Below, piece after piece: positions 36,690-48,775 of a stretch of DNA of 64,000 bases. The stretch comes from Prochilodus magdalenae (taxonomy: Eukaryota; Chordata; Actinopteri; Characiformes; Prochilodontidae). The stretch covers positions 347,501 through 411,500 of the forward strand of contig JAMWET010005075.1 in assembly GCA_024036415.1 (NCBI GenBank). The letters run 5' to 3'. The translations under genes were made by a program, and so were the position numbers. Below the pieces are notes generated by a model, which ran no database searches, was not told where the DNA came from, and worked only from the letters and a program-made list of their open reading frames with translations. The first letter of the stretch is position 1, and every line of letters begins with the position of its first letter.

Positions 36690-38013
36690 AGTGCTTGCTG
36701 AAACTTTCTGAACCCTATAGCATTTTGTGCATTTCCACATAAATGTGAACTAAAATATGATCAGACGTTTTAAAGGGTGGGGGTCGGAGGCAGGAAACAC
36801 TCTGTACAGGCATAATACAATCAAATCTATAGTTTTTATTTCTGTATTAAACCAGGTGTGACCCAGCTTTAAACGTCTTTACCTGCAATATTATCTGAAC
36901 CTCTAAAGTGGTAGACTGGTATGGACAATAATGGGGATAATCGATGGGTTGAAGCACCTTGGTTGACGATGGTTAACCAATTGGTTTGCATGACTACACA
37001 ACACTACCATTACCTTTCCCAAGAGTGGTCATCCAGCATAACTGACCCAAAGACTGAGAAGTAGAATATTCTGTAATATCATAAAGAGCTTATGGGGAAC
37101 ACCTAAGGCTCTTCAGGCCTGTCTTACACTGGCTAATGTCAGTGTTCATCAGTGCACAACCAGACAAACACTGTACAAGAATAGTATGTATGGAATGATA
37201 GCATGGAGAAATCCACCACTCTGCAGTGAGAACTGCCTATTACATTTTGTTTTAGGACTCCCTGGATGAGCCAGAGGACTGAAATGACGTTACTGAAATG
37301 ACAAGAAAAGGCAAACTGTTTATTTTGACTTAAATAAGAGATCTTCTAAGTGGCAAAACTAAGCAAAGCATTCCAGCTTTTAAACGTGGTGGTGGCAGTA
37401 TTGCAGCTTGTGGCTGTTTCCTCCTATCGGACTGTGACAGCTTAATATCATTTGATCCAATTATGAATTCTGGACTGCATCAGTAAATCCCGTTACTCCC
37501 ACATGTGAATGACATCCTTCTATGAACTGAACCTCAACAAAAGGTAGATCCTGCAGAAAGACAACAACCCTTAAAAGAACACCAGCTGGAAGAACTGTGC
37601 CTTTGGAATGGTTTGGTTAAAGTCCAGATCTTAACCCAATATAAATGTTGAGGCAGAACCTGAGATCCAGCATTCATGCACGATAGCCCAGCAACATAAC
37701 AGACATGGATCAGGAGAAACAGGCTAAGATAAAAAACAGGCTAAGAAGCCGCGATGTGCAGGGATGATTAGTAGTTGGGTTGAAGTCATTGCAGCTCAAT
37801 GGGGCCACACTAGTTTGATAGCAGAGCTTCACAGACCTTTTAAATTTGGACTACTTTGTTCAGTAAAGTAGTGGAAACTGTATATTTTTGTCTGTGTTAT
37901 CTGCCTGTTTGTGTTAACTGGGTTCTCGTTATCTACTGTTGTGAGTTAAATAAAGCTCTGATCATATTTTAGATCACATTTATGCAGAAATTCACAAGCT
38001 TTCATGCAGCACT
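36690..38013 (+). pseudogene. Old Tc1-like element, full length but heavily mutated
   Basis: The left end (AGTGCTTGCTGAAACTTTCT, then CATAAATGTGAACTAAAATA and TGATCAGACG) is matched by the inverted right end (CTGATCATATTTTAGATCAC, ATTTATGCAG and TTTCATGCAGCACT). Conceptual plus-strand pieces in mixed frames include NVVVAVLQLVAVSSYRTV (from FK-x-GGG...WG-F), ILQKDNNP (second D) and SRS-PNIN (from SPDLNP-x-x). Dozens of stops and frameshifts are present. This is the most decayed of the full-length copies. Confidence 0.7.
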
Positions 38014-38560
38014 GTGTACCTGCCTAGACTACTGGCCAGTGTACCCCCGTTCACAAACATGCAAACTCATACTTCTATTTAGAATGATTATTTACACCCT
38101 GATCCAAAAAAAGGTAGAATTGATTAAGTAAATAAAATAGATGGCACCACTGATTTAATACCAGGTATGAAAATAGCTTTTTTAAAGGTTAGCAGTCATT
38201 TTGAAATTCATTTTGAAATACTGTCAGATTGTGGAAGTTTCTACACTGAAAAAAAAAATACAATACTGTCGCATCAAAAAAATAATAATAATAAATAAAT
38301 AAATATTTCTCATTTGTAAACATTTTTAATTTGAAATAAGTTTTAAAATATTCTCTTATAAGTCTATATATTTATATATAATACATTTTATTTTGTTTTA
38401 AATTATATTATATTCATCTGTATTGCACCGTATACAAACAATATCAGAGAGTACAAACAATATAGAACAACACCACCCACTCCCCCAACGAAAAGAACTG
38501 ATTTCATATCTATTTTTATTCTAATAAGTTTTTTAAATTACTTTGAACACTCAGATATTA
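38014..38560. other. Intergenic, AT-rich approach to abl2 promoter
   Basis: Low-complexity A/T stretches, including (AAT)n near 38280-38305. Base composition changes sharply to GC-rich at about 38570. Confidence 0.5.
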
Positions 38561-38564
38561 GCGC

Positions 38565-39058
38565 TTTGAGGCAAGGGGCGTGGTTATCCCTGTCCCCTCC
38601 CCCTCGTTGGCGTTAGCGCCGCCTCCGCCCCGCTCCCAAACCACTGATTGGCTTGTGGACTGCACGCCACTGATTCTGCGGTAAAGATGGCGGCGTCAGA
38701 GGGGGCGCATAGTGGCTCGAGCGAAACGGAACGACCCCGTTCGGGTCCGTTTTAGAAAAAACCCAACAACAAAAAAACTCCGCTAGCAGGGGGGTCGACC
38801 CTTCCCGGTTCGCGGAACCGCACGCCGAGCAGCGCCGGTCTGTAGAGCTGAACGTGTAGTGACACCATTGTCTCCTGGGTGGGATCGGGCGCGCGGAGCC
38901 GCTAGCCGTGGCGCTAGCGAGCGGAGGGGGAGCGCGCGGGTGGAGGAACAGCCAACAGGCCGCTGCGCTCGTCGGCCGGGGGGGATGTGATCCGGCCGGA
39001 CGGCGCGGTGCCCCTCACCTCGTCCCGCGGATCTCTTTTTTCGCGCACAACTCGCACA
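38565..39058 (+). promoter_or_regulatory. abl2: abl2 CpG-rich promoter and 5' UTR
   Basis: A sharp GC- and CpG-rich block. It contains CCCTCCCCCTC and GCCTCCGCCCCGCTCC (Sp1-type sites, about 38595-38636), GATTGGC (CCAAT, about 38646) and AAGATGGCGGC (38684-38694), the classic YY1 element often found at or just after transcription starts of CpG-island genes. The start site is therefore likely near 38650-38700, giving a 5' UTR of about 360-400 bases. No TATA box is present. Confidence 0.8.
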
Positions 39059-39296
39059 ATGGGGCAGCAGGTAGGCCGCGTGGGGGACGGCGCCTCTCCG
39101 GGGCTCCAGAGCCCACCGCAGCAGCAGCCGCAGCCTCAGCCCCACTCACAGCAGCAGCACCAAGGCAGAGCGGCCCGGACCAGCGGCTCGGGGAGGAGAA
39201 CCAGGGAAGTCACCAGCGCCGGGGCACCAGCATGCAGGCTGCCCGCTACCGCTAACATGCCGGACCCGGGAGTGAACGTGTTCACTCAGCATTCAG
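39059..39296 (+). CDS. abl2: Tyrosine-protein kinase ABL2, first coding exon (1b type)
   Basis: Begins MGQQVGRVGDGASPGLQSPP. Human ABL2 isoform 1b starts MGQQVGRVGEAPGLQQPQP, and ABL1 1b starts MGQQPGKV. Gly2 is the expected N-myristoylation site used for autoinhibition. The middle is expanded with CAG/CCG codons (QQQPQPQPHSQQQHQ). The exon ends GVNVFTQHS plus one base, matching human GFNIFTQHD and the phase-1 exon end known for ABL 1b exons. The donor is CAG followed by GTAACG. At 79 codons it is longer than the human equivalent (about 53). The SH3, SH2 and kinase exons are beyond the window. ABL2 is a cytoplasmic non-receptor kinase that remodels actin. Confidence 0.93.
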
Positions 39297-41148
39297 GTAA
39301 CGGAGCGCTGACAGGGCTGGTCTTTCCAGATCACAGCTGTTTGTTTTCACGCTGTCAGACGAGAGTAAGGAGAATTTCTGGGAGCTGACGATGATCACAG
39401 GAGCCGGCTAGCAAGCATGCTAATGTCAGCTGTAGACAGACATTTCACACGGTTTGCCCACTAACGGGGGTCTGTAGGGGTCGGTCAGTCCGCTCCTGCT
39501 CTGTTAAAGGTGTGCACTAAGTGAGCACCAAGCCAGTGCTGGGCCTCTTGGCTGGCCTGCTTGTGTTAGGCAGTGTCTCCATGCAGCTTCCTCCATTTGG
39601 ACATTGGGTGCTGTTTGTGAGGAAGCAGTTTTTTCCTGGCCAGGAGGTTTGGACATTGTTGTGAGCTTCTCAGTCATGCTGATAGTGGAATGGTCAGTGG
39701 ATGCTACCTGGTGTCTTTCTTCTAAGCAGGCTGCTGGTTGGTGAGCACGATGATGCCGTATTAACACAGCCCAAAAGGGGAACAAGCAGAGATCCGCCTA
39801 ATAACTGCACTGCCTGGGTTGCAATGGTCACGAGAGGGTCCTTTTAGCCGAAACCAGATCTGATCCCTTCAACCATGCTCACAGCAAGCGCCATGGCCTA
39901 TTAGAAAAGCCGCCACTTTATCAAATTTCACACATGCCATTTGACTGACTCAGTTTCACTTGACTGCAGGGTAGGCACACTTCTGATGGTGGGGATGATA
40001 ATAAGGGTGATGTAAGAGCCGTATTGATTGCCATGTTTTTCTAGTCTGGCAAAAGACGAGGCATCGTGTTTTTATAAGCAGCGTCTGTATGTACTGTATA
40101 CCTCGTTATGTAGGCCCTGATGCATGCAGCTAATGAAAAGGCCTAAGTTAGAAAGGATGACGAGCGACTGAGGGGATACTCAGGGTGGTTTAAGGGAAGT
40201 CAGCCCGGACTGGGCGATGGGCATGTCAAGTGTCTCCTGAAGGCAGGAGGGTCAGCTCCTCTGGCTTCTCCGGAGCTGGTTCTCGTGCCCAGTGAAAGCC
40301 TCTGCCCCCCTTGAGGGCGGCTCAGTCAACGTCCAGGCTGGGATCGGAAGTGATGGGGATGGGAGAGGGCTGGTAGGTTGTGTGTCTATTAGTAGCAAGG
40401 CAAGGAAGGGCTTGTCACATCTTGACAGTGGACCCCCTCAGCTGGAAAGGCTGACCTGCAAAGGGCATCACGTTAGTTATTTTTACTCCCTCGTTCCTTC
40501 AAATGTCAAGCGTCCATTTTGTAGTCCGAGGTCTAGGATGGGCTATAGTGATCGTAGTAAATCAGAATAATGGCTGGCGTGCGTTTGTAGCAGTGATGGA
40601 GCATCCTTGCCAGGCTGGATGCTGGACATGAAGGCTTATAGGCAGAGGTTGAGGCTGGTTTCCCGTGTTAAGCCCACCTGGATGTCCTAGCCCCTGTCTG
40701 GAGGAAAGAGCTGATCCTCTCGCATCTGTTTCAGCTCGGTCACATCAGCCGCCATTAAGAACAAATACTGATTAAGTTTCCCTTTTATTTCCGTGCAGAT
40801 TCAGTCAGCCGGGGATGTGTAGGCACGCAATGACCCAGGTCATTTCCTAGTGGCTTGTTTCGCTGGAGTATGGGAATTGCTGAATCACTTGATCTATAGC
40901 TGAATTGGTGAATCTGCAGTCTGAGCTGCAGACAGGGAACAGGGTTTGTCTGCTGTGACGGTGAAGGATGAGCCTGTATGATTGCCTAGTGTGTTTGAGG
41001 TACTGTGTTCATGCATGTGATATTGCTGGCAGGTCTATAGGATCTTTGTAGTAATCGGTATTCCTCATATTCCTCATGTGCGTATCAGCTGGTGTTCACT
41101 ATACAGACCCTATTTTTCAGGAAGTATCTCTGAATAGGTAATAAAGGA
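39297..41148 (+). other. abl2: abl2 intron 1, proximal part
   Basis: Unique-looking, moderately GC-rich sequence just after the first exon. No further exon, RNA gene or transposon recognised. Confidence 0.6.
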
Positions 41149-41644
41149 ATTAGGAAGTAGGAAGTCAAAGGAAAACTGGGAAGAAATGAAAGTAAGGTTG
41201 GTATGATGGTGTTCGTCAGTCCGTGTGATTCACTTTCCTATTTTGCTGTAATGAAAATGACTGAAATGAGATGAACAGACTGAAAACTGGAGGGAGCAAA
41301 ACCTGCGGTGATGTCCATTCAATGTCCGTATACTGTAATACATGTCGCCACGATTCTCAGCGAACCACAGTGTTTTTAAATCCTAGTAATGTGGGATTGT
41401 GACCTGAGGATCTTCATAATTTGGTATCATGGGGGTATTGGTGATTCCCACCCCCAGTAGCTGTAAATAAAGCAAAGGAAATGGACACAGGATCTCCAGA
41501 TCTCATTCTCTCACTGTGTGCATTTGGAATGTATACAGTCCGTGAGAAGCGCGAGATACAACCAGCTTCTAAGACTGAACTTTGGAGGTGGAGAAAAATG
41601 TCCCTCAGATGTCTTTGAAAAACAAAAGCAAGCCTGAAGAGATG
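41149..41644. repeat. Direct duplication D1, left copy
   Basis: Shares collinear segments with 45883-46334: TAGGAAGTCAAAGGAAAA, GCAAAACCTGC, TGGTATCATGGGG, GTGATTCCCACCCCCAGTAG and CTGTAAATAA, GAGATACAACCAGCTTCTAA, GACTGAACTTTGGAGGTGG and AATGTCCCTCAGATGTCTTT. Same orientation, small indels, substantial identity by eye. Its right edge meets the large minisatellite within a few bases. Confidence 0.9.
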
Positions 41645-41646
41645 AG

Positions 41647-42680
41647 TTACCAGCCACCGCGCTAACCCCGCACTACTGTTACCAGCCACCGCGCTAACCC
41701 CGCACTACTGTTACCAGCCACCGCGCTAACCCCGCACTACTGTTACCAGCCACCGCGCTAACCCCGCACTACTGTTACCAGCCGCCGCGCTAACCCCGCA
41801 CTACTGTTACCAGCCGCCGCGCTACTCCCCCCGCACTACTGTTTACCAGCCGTAACCCCGCGCTAACCCCGCCAGCACTATACTGTTACACCAGCCGCCC
41901 GCGCTAACCCCCCCACACTACTGTTTACCATCGCCGCCGCCGCGCTAACCCCGCACTACTGTTACCAGCCGCCGCGTTAACCCCGCACAACTGTTAACAG
42001 CCGCCGCGGTTAACCACGCACTATACTACTGTTACCAGCCGCCTGGCGGCTAAACCCCGCACTTACTGTTACCAGCTTACCGCCGTTTAACCCGCCGCAC
42101 TACTGTTACCAGCCGCCGCGCTAACCCCCGCACTACTGTACCAGCCGCCGCGTTTTAACACCCGCACTACTGTTACCAGCCGCCGCGTTTACCCCGCACT
42201 ACTGTTACCAGCCCGCCGCGTTAACCCCCGCACTACTGTTACCAGCCGCCGCGTTAAAACCCCGCACTACTGTTACCAGCCCCCGCGCTAACCCCGCACT
42301 ACTGTTACCAGCCGCCGCGTTAACCCCGCACTACTGTTACCAGCCGCCGCGTTAACCCCGCACTACTGTTACCAGCCGCCGCGCTAACCCCGCACTACTG
42401 TTACCAGCCACCGCGCTAACCCCGCACTACTGTTACCAGCCGCCGCGTTTACCCCGCACTACTGTTACCAGCCGCCGCGTTAACCCCGCACTACTGTTAC
42501 CAGCCGCCGCGTTAACCCCGCACTACTGTTACCAGCCGCCGCGTTAACCCCGCACTACTGTTACCAGCCGCCGCGTTAACCCCGCACTACTGTTACCAGC
42601 CGCCGCGTTAACCCCGCACTACTGTTACCAGCCGCCGCGCTAACCCCGCACTACTGTTACCAGCCGCCGCGTTAACTGTT
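41647..42680. repeat. Minisatellite array, 32-bp GC-rich units
   Basis: Tandem copies of a 32-mer beginning TTACCAGCC(A/G)CCGCG(C/T)TAACCCCGCACTACTG. The stretch 41820-42290 has many one- to several-base indels (extra C, T or A in runs), while flanking units are nearly identical. Confidence 0.95.
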
Positions 42681-44992
42681 AGCCGCACTACTGTTACTAG
42701 ACACCGTGTTAGCCGCACTACTGTTACTAGACACCGTGCTAGCCGCACTACTGTTGTTAGCCGCACTGCTGTTACTAGACACCGTGTTAGCTGCACTCCA
42801 GGTACTAGACACCGTGTTAGCTGCACTCCAGTTACTAGCCACCGTGTTAGCTGCACTCCAGGTACTAGACACCGTGTTAGCCGCACTCCAGGTACTAGAC
42901 ACCGTGTTAGCCGCACTCCAGGTACTAGACACCGTGTTAGCTGCACTCCAGGTACTAGACGCCGTGTTAGCTGCACTCCAGTTACTAGCCACCGTGTTAG
43001 CTGCACTCCAGGTACTAGACACCGTGTTAGCTGCACTCCAGGTACTAGACACCGTGTTAGCTGCACTCCAGTTACTAGACACCGTGTTAGCTGCACTCCA
43101 GGTACTAGACACTGTGTTAGCTGCACTCCAGTTACTAGACACTGTGTTAGCTGCACTCCAGGTACTAGACACAGTGTTAGCTGCACTCCAGGTACTAGAC
43201 ACAGTGTTAGCTGCACTCCAGGTACTAGACACAGTGTTAGCTGCACTCCAGGTACTAGACACAGTGTTAGCTGCACTCCAGGTACTAGACACCGTGTTAG
43301 CTGCACTCCAGGTACTAGACACAGTGTTAGCTGCACTACAGGTACTAGACACAGTGTTAGCTGCACTACAGGTACTAGACACCGTGTTAGCTGCACTACA
43401 GTTACTAGACACAGTGTTAGCTGCACTACAGTTACTAGACACAGTGTTAGCTGCACTACAGGTACTAGACACCGTGTTAGCTGCACTCCAGGTACTAGAC
43501 ACCGTGTTAGCTGCACTCCAGGTACTAGACACCGTGTTAGCTGCACTCCAGGTACTAGACACCGTGTTAGCTGCACTCCAGGTACTAGACACCGTGTTAG
43601 CTGCACTACAGGTACTAGACACCGTGTTAGCTGCACTACAGGTACTAGACACCGTGTTAGCTGCACTACAGGTACTAGACACAGTGTTAGCTGCACTACA
43701 GGTACTAGACACAGTGTTAGCTGCACTACAGGTACTAGACACCGTGTTAGCTGCACTACAGTTACTAGACACAGTGTTAGCTGCACTACAGTTACTAGAC
43801 ACAGTGTTAGCTGCACTACAGTTACTAGACACCGTGTTAGCTGCACTACAGTTACTAGACACCGTGTTAGCTGCACTACAGGTACTAGACACCATGTTAG
43901 GACACTGTGCGTAGACAATGCGTTAACCCTGCACTACTGTCACTAGCCACCATGTTAGCTGCACTACTGTTACTAGACACCGTGTTAGCTGCACTACAGT
44001 TACTAGACACCGTGTTAGCTGCACTACTGTTACTAAACACTGTGTTAACCGCTCTACTGTTGCTAGCCACTTTGTTAGCTGCTCTACTGTTACTAGACAC
44101 CGTGCTAGCCGCTCTACTGTTACTAGACACCGTGCTAGCCGCTCTACTGTTACTAGACACCATGTTAGCTGCACTACAGTTACTAGACACCGTGTTAGCT
44201 GCACTACAGTTACTAGACACCGTGTTAGCTGCACTACAGTTACTAGCCACCGTGTTAGCTGCACTACAGTTACTAGACACCGTGTTAGCTGCACTACAGT
44301 TACTAGACACCGTGCTAGCCGCTCTACTGTTACTAGACACCGTGCTAGCCGCTCTACTGTTACTAGACACCGTGTTAGCTGCACTACAGTTACTAGACAC
44401 CGTGTTAACCGCACTACTGTTACTAGACACCGTGTTAGCTGCTCTACTGTTACTAGACACTGTGTTAGCCGCTCTACTGTTACTAGACACTGTGTTAGCT
44501 GCTCTACTGTCACTAGCCACCGTGTTAGCTGCACTACAGTTACTAGACACCGTGTTAGCTGCACTACAGTTACTAGACACCGTGCTAGCCGCTCTACTTT
44601 TACTAGACACTGTGCTAGCCGCTCTACTATTACTAGACACTGTGTTAGCTGCACTACAGTTACTAGACACTGTGTTAACTGCACTACAGTTACTAGACAC
44701 CGTGTTAGCTGCACTACAGTTACTAGACACCGTGTTAGCTGCACTACAGTTACTAGACACTGTGTTAACTGCACTACTGTCACTAGCCACCATGTTAGCT
44801 GCACTACAGTTACTAGACACCGTGTTAGCTGCACTACAGTTACTAGACACCGTGTTAGCTGCACTACAGTTACTAGACACCGTGTTAGCTGCACTACAGT
44901 TACTAGACACTGTGTTAACTGCACTACAGTTACTAGACACTGTGTTAACTGCACTACTGTTACTAGACACCGTGTTAGCCGCTCTACTGTTA
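42681..44992. repeat. Minisatellite array, 30-bp units
   Basis: The unit is TTACTAGACACCGTGTTAGC followed by TGCACTACAG with variants (CTCCAGG, CTCTACTGT). It is clearly related to the adjacent 32-mer by substitutions and a 2-bp loss. One irregular unit at about 43893-43945 separates two blocks: the left with many CTCCAGG/CTACAGG variants, the right with CTCTACTGT and GTGTTAACC/ACT variants. Because 30 is divisible by three, all frames lacking a stop in one unit stay open, producing 360-430 codon frames on both strands that are not genes. Confidence 0.97.
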
Positions 44993-45882
44993 TTTTGCCT
45001 GATAAATAACAGCGATGTCTCTTCATTGTTTACCCTCACCGCTGTAGTATTTGTATCAGCCTTACACCAGACCGCACACTGAAAACAGATCTATCATGTT
45101 TAGTTGAAGCTTTTCTGCCATTTTGTTGGGGAATTAAAGGAACGGTGGTCTCTCCACTGTACCGTAGCTGATCATTGCAGTGCTTTCATTTTCCTTCTCG
45201 AATGGCGATCATAACAAAATGAAGCCTGTCTGTTGTTAGCATTCCTGGGTGCTTCTGCTCACGTGTAATGTACCAGTGCTAGACTCTTATCACTGCACTG
45301 ATTATGCTTAGAGGAACATGGAGGGGGATGTGGTGACGATGCCCGCCCCTGTTTCACTGGATAGAGTTTAGATTTGGATGAGTCAGCTGAGAGCCTGTGA
45401 AGAATCCTTCCTGACCCAGAAGATCCCATGTATCTGTGTTCTCTGTGTACCAGGTTAGGCCATTTCGCCCACTACACACGGACACGAGGTTACGATAACA
45501 CACTCGCGGTGACGGGCCCGGTTAGATCAAGGTTAAATGGATAGAAGAGTAACTTTGTCTCTAAGCTGTCGGAATGTGCGTTTCTCGTCCACCTCAGACG
45601 CGCAGACAGTGAGTCACTCAGCGGCAGGCCCTGTGAGGTCACCGGGCCACTTCAGCTTTCTCCATCATTTCTTATTTATCAGTTTTGTCTTGTGCTTCAT
45701 CTCGGAAGTGTGTCCCTGCTCCTGCTCTCTAGATTTAAAATGGTAAGAGCTGGAATGTGATGCACTTAGCCTCTGCTTACAGACAGGAGGCCTGCAGGAT
45801 ATGGGGGACCAAAAAACTGATATTGCTCTTTTTATTATATATACATATATATTTCTGATTAGATATGAGGAATTCCCCTGGC
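44993..45882 (+). other. abl2 intron 1, between array and duplication
   Basis: Unique-looking sequence without recognised features. Confidence 0.4.
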
Positions 45883-46334
45883 ATTAGGAAATAGGAAGTC
45901 AAAGGAAAATATGTGGAAATATTTTTTTATTTTTGTATATATTGTGATGGTGTTCATCAGTCTCTAGCTGTAACGAGAATGACTGAAGTGAGTCGTGGCG
46001 GGGGCAAAACCTGCAGTCGGGAAAAGGTTTTAGATTTCCATATCCTGCATCATATGTTCTCAGCATATTATAGTAATGTTGGATTGTGACCTCAGTATCT
46101 TAATAATATGGTATCATGGGGGGCATTAGTGATTCCCACCCCCAGTAGCTGTAAATAAGGAAACTTTTGACTGACCATCCCCGAGTCCAGATCTCATTCC
46201 CTGTCTGTGTTTGGAATTTATACAGTCTGTGAGAAGCATGAGATACAACCAGCTTCTAAGACTGAACTTTGGAGGTGGGGGTAAATGTCCCTCAGATGTC
46301 TTTAAAAAGCCAACACCAAGCCTGAAGAGGCGAA
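45883..46334. repeat. Direct duplication D1, right copy
   Basis: Second copy of the segment at 41149-41644. The shared text ends at AAGCCTGAAGAG-G/A and is followed here by unique sequence instead of the minisatellite. Confidence 0.9.
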
Positions 46335-48280
46335 TGAAAGCTGAGTTAGGGCTGGGTGGGTCATCGTCTTCTTAAATCTTCTCTGATGCTCTTGGTTTAA
46401 CCCCGCCCACACTGGAGGGGCACATACCGTCAAAGACGGCCTTGTATTGTGGCCATTAGGAATTTCTGAACTGCTCGATTGAGGTTGGAAATGAATTATG
46501 TCTCTTACCAGGCAACCCACCATACGTGCACAGCTGAGACCCAAACCCATGACCTGAATAACGAGAGGATATTTCAACAGCTGATTGACATTGCAAATTT
46601 TATAATATAATATTTCAAAAAAGCGATTATAAAATATTGATTGAACCCTCTCTGGACCGTTAATGCTCTATAATCAATTCAGCTCCAAACACTGTAGCAG
46701 GTGAGCGCCATCACGGCTCTTCCCTGTGTATCCGAGGGGCCTTAAATCAGAGTCCAAGTTTTCCTTCAAGATCAAGCAGTAAAAAAGTTCATCTAATTCG
46801 TCTTACTTAACATTGTATGTCCTAGTATGTGAGTATTGCTCTTGCGCGATAGCAATTGTGATAGCAATGCTGAGGTGAAGCCTATCGCGCAGCCCTCGAC
46901 TGGAGCTGTTTGTATTTGTTTCTGCCTGTTCTGATCCGATGGTCTTGGTTCTTGTGTGTTTTGAGACGTTGCTGTCAGTGGAGCTGCCTACATTATGGAG
47001 AAGGCTGCTCAATATGGCTGCTGTCGTTGCTTATGGAGCTCTCCCGCGCTCTCTCGCTCGGCCTTATATCATCTTAATCCACTTTCATGAAACTGGCAAG
47101 CATCACAACCGGCTAAAATAGCCCAGGATCTCTGATGCATAAGCAGATTTGCATTAGGGATCAAATTGGATTAGGGAAATCCACTTTTCTGCATATACAT
47201 GAAGAAGATTTAACAACGTCAACAGAAAAACACACGGACCTGACAACCGTCACATTCCGGGAGGGAAGAAGCGAATTCACATTGTTGATTGATTGATTTA
47301 TTTAGCTGGAGGCTTGGCCTGTGGTCCAATCAGCTCTCAGTTCCAGCAGTAGGGGGCGTAAGAGTGGTTCACGTGGTTCAGGGTGTCAGGAAGTGTCCAA
47401 AAGTGCATTCTTTTAATTATTATTCTAATTATTATTATTATTTAATTATATACCATATATATAATCTTTCTATTGCAACCCATGTGGCACCATTGATTCC
47501 CTCAGACTCATTGAGGGATGTGAATAATTGATGCTGGTCTCTCCGCTCTGGGCTTGCTGAGTGAACATGTGTGGCTGGGTTCCCTCGCCTCTTCCTTAAT
47601 CCTGCCTCATTTAAAAGGCCTTATCCCGCTCGGGCCCCTCCCGGAGCAGCTCCGCTCATCCTACCCTCATTAAAGTGTGGATTAGAGGGAGGAGAGGAAA
47701 TGATTTGCCTCTGTTGGGGGTGGAGGGGACCTCAGTGTTGTGCATCAGTGGCCATAAGCCCACTTGTATGTGGGTGGGTGTGTGTAAACAATAGTGGGGT
47801 CCACTAGATCATTGTTTCTCTGTTTGGTTTCAGGAACCAGCTGTCCGCAGCCCTCTTCCTGTAAAGATGCGTCCAGTAGAGTTGTGCTTGACTGTAGGCC
47901 TGATGTAGAGGCCGTAGCGGAGGATCGGTGTAGGCTGAAGCTGAATGGTATCAGATCAGGAGTGCATGACTGTTACTGGCCAATCAGCGCTTCTTGTCTG
48001 GGTGACTTTCTTATCAGGTCTCTCTCGCAGCTGGAGTTCAGTGCGGGCTTCTCCGATCAGATCCACCAGTTCACCAGCAGCACTCCTCCCTCCTGTTCTC
48101 TTAGTTTGTTTCTTAAATACTCGTTTGTGCTTTCTGTCTGTTTTGTCTCCTGTTCGTTCTCTCTCTCTCCCCCTCTCCTGACTCACGTTCTTACCGTTCT
48201 GACATTGTTTTTGGTTCTCCTTTAGCAGAACCTAGCCTCTGTCTCCCTCACTCACTCCCTTTTAAGATCTCTGCCTTGGT
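46335..48280 (+). other. abl2 intron 1, no exon; octamer-containing patch
   Basis: No transposon or exon recognised. ATTTGCAT (POU/octamer site, 47147-47154), preceded by GATGCATAA and followed by GGATTAGGGAAATCC, lies in a non-repetitive block. A second block at 47590-47690 has CTTAATCC, CATTAAAG and GGATTAG. These could be regulatory, but single-sequence evidence is weak. Confidence 0.4.
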
Positions 48281-48565
48281 CTCTTTCTGTTCATCTCTCT
48301 GTCTGTCTCTCTCTGTCTCTGTCTCTCTCTGTCTCTCTCTCTGTGTCTCTCTCTCTCTCTGTGTCTGTGTCTCTCTCTCTCTCTGTGTGTGTCTCTCTCT
48401 CTCTGTGTCTCTCTCTCTGTGTCTCTCTCTCTGTGTCTCTCTCTCTCTCTGTGTCTCTCTCTCTCTCTGTGTCTCTCTCTCTCTCGGTGTCTCTCTCTCT
48501 CTCGGTGTCTCTCTCTCTCGGTGTCTCTCTCTCTCTCTCGGTGTCTCTCTCTCTCTCTCGGTGTC

Positions 48566-48610
<45 letters not shown>

Positions 48611-48629
48611 CGGTCTCTCTCTCTCTCTC

Positions 48630-48722
<93 letters not shown>

Positions 48723-48775
48723 CTCTCTCTCTCTCTGTGTCTCTCGGTCTCTGTCTCTCTGTCTCTCCCTCTCTC
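48281..48775. repeat. (CT)n-rich tract with TGTG and CGGTG interruptions
   Basis: About 0.5 kb of nearly pure pyrimidine on the plus strand, with regularly spaced CTGTGTCTCT and CTCGGTGTCTCT units forming longer-period repeats. It explains long S/L-rich and R/E-rich frames on the two strands. Confidence 0.97.

Noticed and set aside
42608..45082. Long open frames of 360-436 codons on both strands with 10-residue repeats (VSSTCSAANT, VLAALQVLDT, VQLTRCLVP)
   Set aside because: The repeat unit is 30 bases and lacks stops in several frames, so every such frame is open on both strands. There is no homology, splice context or codon bias, and the array lies in an intron.
41647..45882. CRISPR-like array or LTR element bounded by the D1 direct repeats
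   Set aside because: The units have no unique spacers. The flanking repeats lack LTR-type TG...CA ends, a primer-binding site and coding sequence, and the second copy is about 0.9 kb away from the array.
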